Shown here: piece after piece, positions 15,603-17,824 of the stretch | Numbering within the stretch: position 1 is the first letter of the stretch | Layout of the letters: every line of letters begins with the position of its first letter | Source of the DNA: DROE01 sp964569865 | Lineage (GTDB): Bacteria; Pseudomonadota; Alphaproteobacteria; Rhizobiales; Devosiaceae | DNA: 17,824 nt | Reading direction: 5' to 3' | Assembly (NCBI GenBank): GCA_964569865.1 | Contig: CAZMVQ010000050.1 | Location: 1-17,824 of the forward strand | Made by a program: the position numbers and the translations under genes | The notes under the pieces: generated by a model | The model's input: the letters and a program-made list of their open reading frames with translations, nothing else | Database searches by the model: none | Told to the model about the DNA's origin: nothing

Positions 15603-16049
15603 TTATATCCGCGCCATAAATACGCCAGCCGCCATCAGGGCGATCCCGAAAATTCGCCGCGCCTCCATCGCAATTACCGGCATGCCAAACAGTCCAAAAT
15701 GATCAATTGCAGTGGCTGATATTATTTGTCCGAGCAGGACAAAGAAAACCGCATTGCCAACGCCAAATCGTGGCACAATCCAGGTGATTGACAGGATGTA
15801 AAAAGCAACCAGTACGCCGCCGAAATAGTAGATGGGTGGGGCAACAGAAAAAAAATTCTTTGCAGGTGGGTTAAAAACCAAAAGCATAATCAAGCTTGAC
15901 ACGGCCCCAACACAAAACAAAATAAAACTAGCGGCAGCCGGGCTGGACAATCGCTCACCAAGATCTGAGTTCATGGCCGCCATAACAGGAATGCCAATCC
16001 CGGCGAGAAGGGCAAGAACAACATAAGAGGACATGAGAGGCGCTCCCAT
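15603..16049 (-). CDS. YdcZ/DUF606-type DMT transporter
   Basis: A 148-residue membrane protein with five hydrophobic helices, half the size of EamA transporters and typical of the DUF606 (DMT_YdcZ) family. Supporting segments are LAGIGIPVMAAMNSDLGERL at the start, FVLLGQIISATAIDHFGLFGMP and ARRIFGIALMAAGVFMAR at the end, which match the family pattern of a late GQ...A..IDHFGLFG helix. The ATG shares a base with the TAA of the tautomerase gene (TAATG), so the two are coupled. A second ATG at 16034 with GGGAG before it is a possible start. It probably exports or imports a small compound related to the tautomerase substrate, but nothing shows which. Confidence 0.85.
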   Translation of the reverse strand: MGAPLMSSYVVLALLAGIGIPVMAAMNSDLGERLSSPAAASFILFCVGAVSSLIMLLVFNPPAKNFFSVAPPIYYFGGVLVAFYILSITWIVPRFGVGNAVFFVLLGQIISATAIDHFGLFGMPVIAMEARRIFGIALMAAGVFMARI

Positions 16050-16246
16050 TATTGTGCCTGCCGCTGTGTTACGCTCTTGCCATTAATGCCCCAGTTATCG
16101 CTCTGAACCTCCTCAATTATAATAATTGTTGTTTGAGGGGTTTTGCCCAATTCATCGCGAAGAAGCTCTGTTACAGCCCTAATAAGCCTATTCTTTTTAT
16201 CCAGAGTTAGTCCCTGAGGTGTGAGTTTGATATTTACATACGGCAT
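16049..16246 (-). CDS. Tautomerase family protein (4-OT-like)
   Basis: A 65-residue protein beginning MPYVNIKLTPQG, so that Pro becomes the N-terminal catalytic base after Met removal, as in 4-oxalocrotonate tautomerases. The rest fits the short family: LIRAVTELLRDELGK, TIIIIEEVQSDNWGINGKSV. The equivalents of 4-OT Arg11 and Arg39 appear to be absent (Gly and Thr), while an aromatic (Trp51) holds about the Phe50 position, so it belongs to a side group and its substrate is probably not 2-hydroxymuconate. The start has AAAAGGATC upstream. It is first in an operon with the DUF606 transporter, behind a palindrome shared with the marR promoter. Confidence 0.88.
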   Translation of the reverse strand: MPYVNIKLTPQGLTLDKKNRLIRAVTELLRDELGKTPQTTIIIIEEVQSDNWGINGKSVTQRQAQ

Positions 16247-16350
16247 GGATTTGATCCTTTTTTCGGATGTAGATGCGTGCCCGATATTTTGTTAAGTGGC
16301 GGGATAATCTATCCACCCCTGTTGTTTATATAAATCATGCATTTAGTTTA

Positions 16351-16364
16351 GTTGTGCATACAAC
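16351..16364. promoter_or_regulatory. MarR operator candidate upstream of the tautomerase operon
   Basis: GTTGT-GCAT-ACAAC, 5-bp arms with a 4-bp centre, in the 132-bp gap between marR and the tautomerase gene. It matches the marR promoter site at 12 of 14 positions. AT-rich -10-like sequence follows on the minus strand (TAAACT, TATAAA). The last base lies 15 bp before the marR stop, so it belongs to the downstream promoter. Confidence 0.6.
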
Positions 16365-16378
16365 AATACGTGTAAATT

Positions 16379-16792
16379 TTAGAGTATATCGGCGGTCTCG
16401 CGAATGGATGCGACAAATTCCTTGACGTTTTTTTCGCCTATTGTCTTACACATTGATGCGTATAGATCATCTCCAAGTGCATTGAGATCGGCTTGCATAT
16501 TTAATGCCTTTTTAGTTGGTGTGATGGCGTTTTCTCGATTGTTATCACGTGCGTTTGCCCGCTTGATAAGCCCTTTCAATTCAAGTTGTGAAAGGAACCG
16601 GGTCACTGTGGATTTTTCCAGCCGCAGTTCCATAGCGATTGCCCGCTGAGGCAGGCCGGGTTGCTCCAATACCAATCTGAGCAGGTAGCCGTGGGATGGC
16701 GATAGATCAAATTTGGCAAATGCTTTTTCCCACTTGGCATTGAGCTTGCGTGCCAGAGCATTGGTATTGAAATATATGCAGCGTTCAAACAT
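16379..16792 (-). CDS. MarR family transcriptional regulator
   Basis: A 137-residue winged-helix regulator. The first helix region is ERCIYFNTNALARKLNAKWEKAF, DNA-recognition helices are LPQRAIAMELRLEKSTVTRFLSQLELKGLI (47-76), and the wing is RANARDNNRENAITPT (78-93), a variant of the D-R---R motif. Cys5 near the N-terminus recalls the position of sensing cysteines in OhrR-like members and a second Cys is at 115, but redox sensing is only a possibility. It is transcribed in the same direction as the tautomerase operon and separated from it by 132 bp. Matching palindromes in both promoters point to autoregulation and control of that operon. No strong ribosome site is seen before the ATG. Confidence 0.9.
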   Translation of the reverse strand: MFERCIYFNTNALARKLNAKWEKAFAKFDLSPSHGYLLRLVLEQPGLPQRAIAMELRLEKSTVTRFLSQLELKGLIKRANARDNNRENAITPTKKALNMQADLNALGDDLYASMCKTIGEKNVKEFVASIRETADIL

Positions 16793-16840
16793 AATTTTGG
16801 TCTTTTGTTACAGGGAGCGGTCCAGCATTACACAGAGCAA

Positions 16841-16878
16841 CCCTGATGTTACAGATTGCCCCTGATGTTACAGGGTGC
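16841..16878. repeat. Tandem 19-bp repeat in the marR leader
   Basis: CCCTGATGTTACAGATTGC (16841-16859) is followed directly by CCCTGATGTTACAGGGTGC (16860-16878), 17 of 19 identical. More degenerate copies with a TTACA core occur at about 16808 and 16829. The second copy can fold as CCCTG-ATGTTA-CAGGG. It lies 49-86 bp upstream of the marR start codon, inside the expected transcript. Confidence 0.7.
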
Positions 16879-16899
16879 CCCTAAGCCATGCCTCATTAT

Positions 16900-16912
16900 T
16901 GGAAGCGTTCCA
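16900..16912. promoter_or_regulatory. Possible LacI-type operator
   Basis: TGGAA-GCG-TTCCA is a 13-bp palindrome with odd centre and CpG, similar in style to LacI-family sites. It lies between the lacI-type gene end and marR, downstream of the proposed marR -10 box, where binding would act as a roadblock. Short palindromes occur by chance, so this is weak. Confidence 0.3.
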
Positions 16913-16950
16913 TAAAACTCGATAAGTTCTTTTAATTTGCTTCAAAGAAG

Positions 16951-16977
16951 CGTATAGGTTGTAGATACAACTGTCAA
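16951..16977 (-). promoter_or_regulatory. marR promoter with embedded palindrome
   Basis: On the minus strand a perfect TTGACA (16977-16972) and TATACG (16956-16951, four of six) are separated by 15 bp, a short spacer. The spacer is filled almost exactly by GTTGT-ATCT-ACAAC (16958-16971), so a protein bound there would exclude RNA polymerase. Confidence 0.6.
16958..16971. promoter_or_regulatory. MarR operator candidate in the marR promoter
   Basis: Plus strand GTTGT-AGAT-ACAAC, with the same arms and nearly the same centre as the site at 16351-16364; consensus on the minus strand GTTGTATNNACAAC. Its position between -35 and -10 is the classic arrangement for autorepression. Confidence 0.65.
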
Positions 16978-17050
16978 TAATATAACCTGCCGATCTCTGT
17001 GGCGAGTATCTGATCGAAAAACTGCAACGCTAAATGCCCATGGGCAAATT

Positions 17051-17824
17051 TTACCCGCTTTGGCGAATAATAAGTTCAACCGGAAGTGTAACCTGCAATG
17101 GCTCTTCACCACGACGAGCCTTTTCCAATAGCTCAAGAACAGTAACTGCCAGTAACGAGAAATCCTGACGAACCGTGGTCAGGTTGGCCGATAATACCGG
17201 CAGGTCATCAAACCCGGCAATGGCAATATCTTTTGGCACTTTTTTATTGAGATCAAGCAGAGCGGCCTGCGCGCCCAGCGCCTGTTCGTCGGTTTCACAA
17301 AACAAACAATCAAAAGATATTTTTGCCTTGGAGGCAGACATAATTGAGCGATAACCATCCAGCGTCGAAGTGATGGATTTAACCGCCGGTAACATTATTG
17401 GTTGCAATCCAAGCTTTTTCCCCTCGTCCATACAGGCTGCGGCACGCACTAATATATCGGCAATGTCGCCAGAGCGTCTGGAGGCCATTACAGCCATTTT
17501 TTTTCGCCCCGTCGCAGCAAAATGGTTGGCAACAAGGCGTGCCCCGCCATCATCATCTGGAACTACAGAAAATCCGGGATTGGATTGATCATAGCCAATG
17601 GCCACATGGGCAATTCCTTTTTCGCGGCAAAGTTCAATTCGTGGGTCATTGGCGATGGTTCCAATAATAATCATCGCGCCAACCGCTGAAAGGGTTGGAA
17701 TAAAATCATTGGAGTTGACCAATCTTAAGGCCCATCCGGTTTCGGTCATTTGCTCTGAAACGGCCTGATGCAGCAAAGAAACATAGCGGGCGGTAGATCG
17801 ATCGGTTGCCCCAAGACTTAAACC
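17051..17824 (-). CDS. LacI family transcriptional regulator, C-terminal part (cut by window edge)
   Basis: The frame is open from the TAA at 17053-17051 to the right edge, 257 codons, beginning GLSLGATDRSTARYV at the edge. This is the effector-binding domain of a LacI/GalR regulator: MIIIGTIANDPRI, PDDDGGARLVANHFAATGRKKMAVM, DCLFCETDEQALGAQAALL, PKDIAIAGFDDLPV, and the closing LPVELIIRQSG typical for the family. The helix-turn-helix and hinge lie outside the window. It is therefore about the last three quarters of a protein of 330-350 residues. GFDD and VxPDDDGG are the best family signatures. Target and effector are unknown; a LacI-type palindrome upstream of the ABC/hyuA operon, over 10 kb away, is a possible but unproven site. 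Confidence 0.92.
   Translation of the reverse strand, partial: GLSLGATDRSTARYVSLLHQAVSEQMTETGWALRLVNSNDFIPTLSAVGAMIIIGTIANDPRIELCREKGIAHVAIGYDQSNPGFSVVPDDDGGARLVANHFAATGRKKMAVMASRRSGDIADILVRAAACMDEGKKLGLQPIMLPAVKSITSTLDGYRSIMSASKAKISFDCLFCETDEQALGAQAALLDLNKKVPKDIAIAGFDDLPVLSANLTTVRQDFSLLAVTVLELLEKARRGEEPLQVTLPVELIIRQSG

Noticed and set aside
17035..17046. Palindrome TGCCCATGGGCA just after the lacI-type stop as terminator
   Set aside because: A gapless palindrome leaves only a 4-bp stem once a loop is allowed, and only a short TTT follows; too weak to call.
1..17824. CRISPR array, insertion sequence, tRNA or defence system
   Set aside because: No regularly spaced repeats, transposase, integrase, cloverleaf or nuclease-type gene was found; all substantial frames are metabolic, transport or regulatory.

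Overview
The window looks like a chromosomal segment of an alphaproteobacterium. The support is gene content rather than a marker gene: TRAP and ribose-type ABC uptake operons, a rhizobial-style malonate cluster, and mid GC that I estimate by eye at slightly under 50%. A marine or host-associated relative of Rhodobacterales/Rhizobiales fits, but no rRNA, tRNA or housekeeping gene pins the taxon. I saw no insertion sequence, CRISPR array, tRNA or phage gene. It reads as catabolic and regulatory accessory content.

Region 1 (55-6175, minus strand) is one tight operon: periplasmic binding protein, two-domain ABC ATPase, ribose-type permease, a HyuA-like hydantoinase/oxoprolinase ASKHA protein, and a DUF917 (S-methyl-thiohydantoin desulfurase family) protein. 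Genes touch or overlap by a few bases, except for 42 bp before hyuA. A perfect LacI-type palindrome lies in the 344-bp upstream gap. The likely job is uptake and hydrolysis of a small cyclic N-containing metabolite. HyuB is absent, so the substrate is open.

Region 2 (6520-8589) is a divergent pair: two small membrane proteins (DUF2306 and a DUF6326-like protein, coupled by TAATG) on minus, and a LysR regulator on plus. A T-N11-A inverted repeat sits between them.

Region 3 (8639-15172) is a malonate-utilisation cluster: dctP-dctQ-dctM (TRAP transporter), malonyl-CoA decarboxylase and malonyl-CoA synthetase on minus, with a divergent GntR/FCD regulator. The set matches the matPQMAB arrangement known from rhizobia: malonate enters by TRAP, MatB makes malonyl-CoA, MatA decarboxylates it to acetyl-CoA. 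The dctP/gntR intergenic region holds a 32-bp tandem duplication. Each copy carries a TTGTRTACAA palindrome beside a consensus -35 box.

Region 4 (15269-16792, minus) is a MarR regulator followed by a small operon: tautomerase, YdcZ/DUF606-type transporter, then a DUF1330-like protein. The same palindrome, GTTGT-N4-ACAAC, occurs twice: within the marR promoter spacer and upstream of the tautomerase operon. This gives a compact candidate regulon. The marR leader also carries tandem 19-bp repeats.

Region 5 (17051-17824, minus) is the C-terminal part of a LacI-family regulator cut by the window edge.
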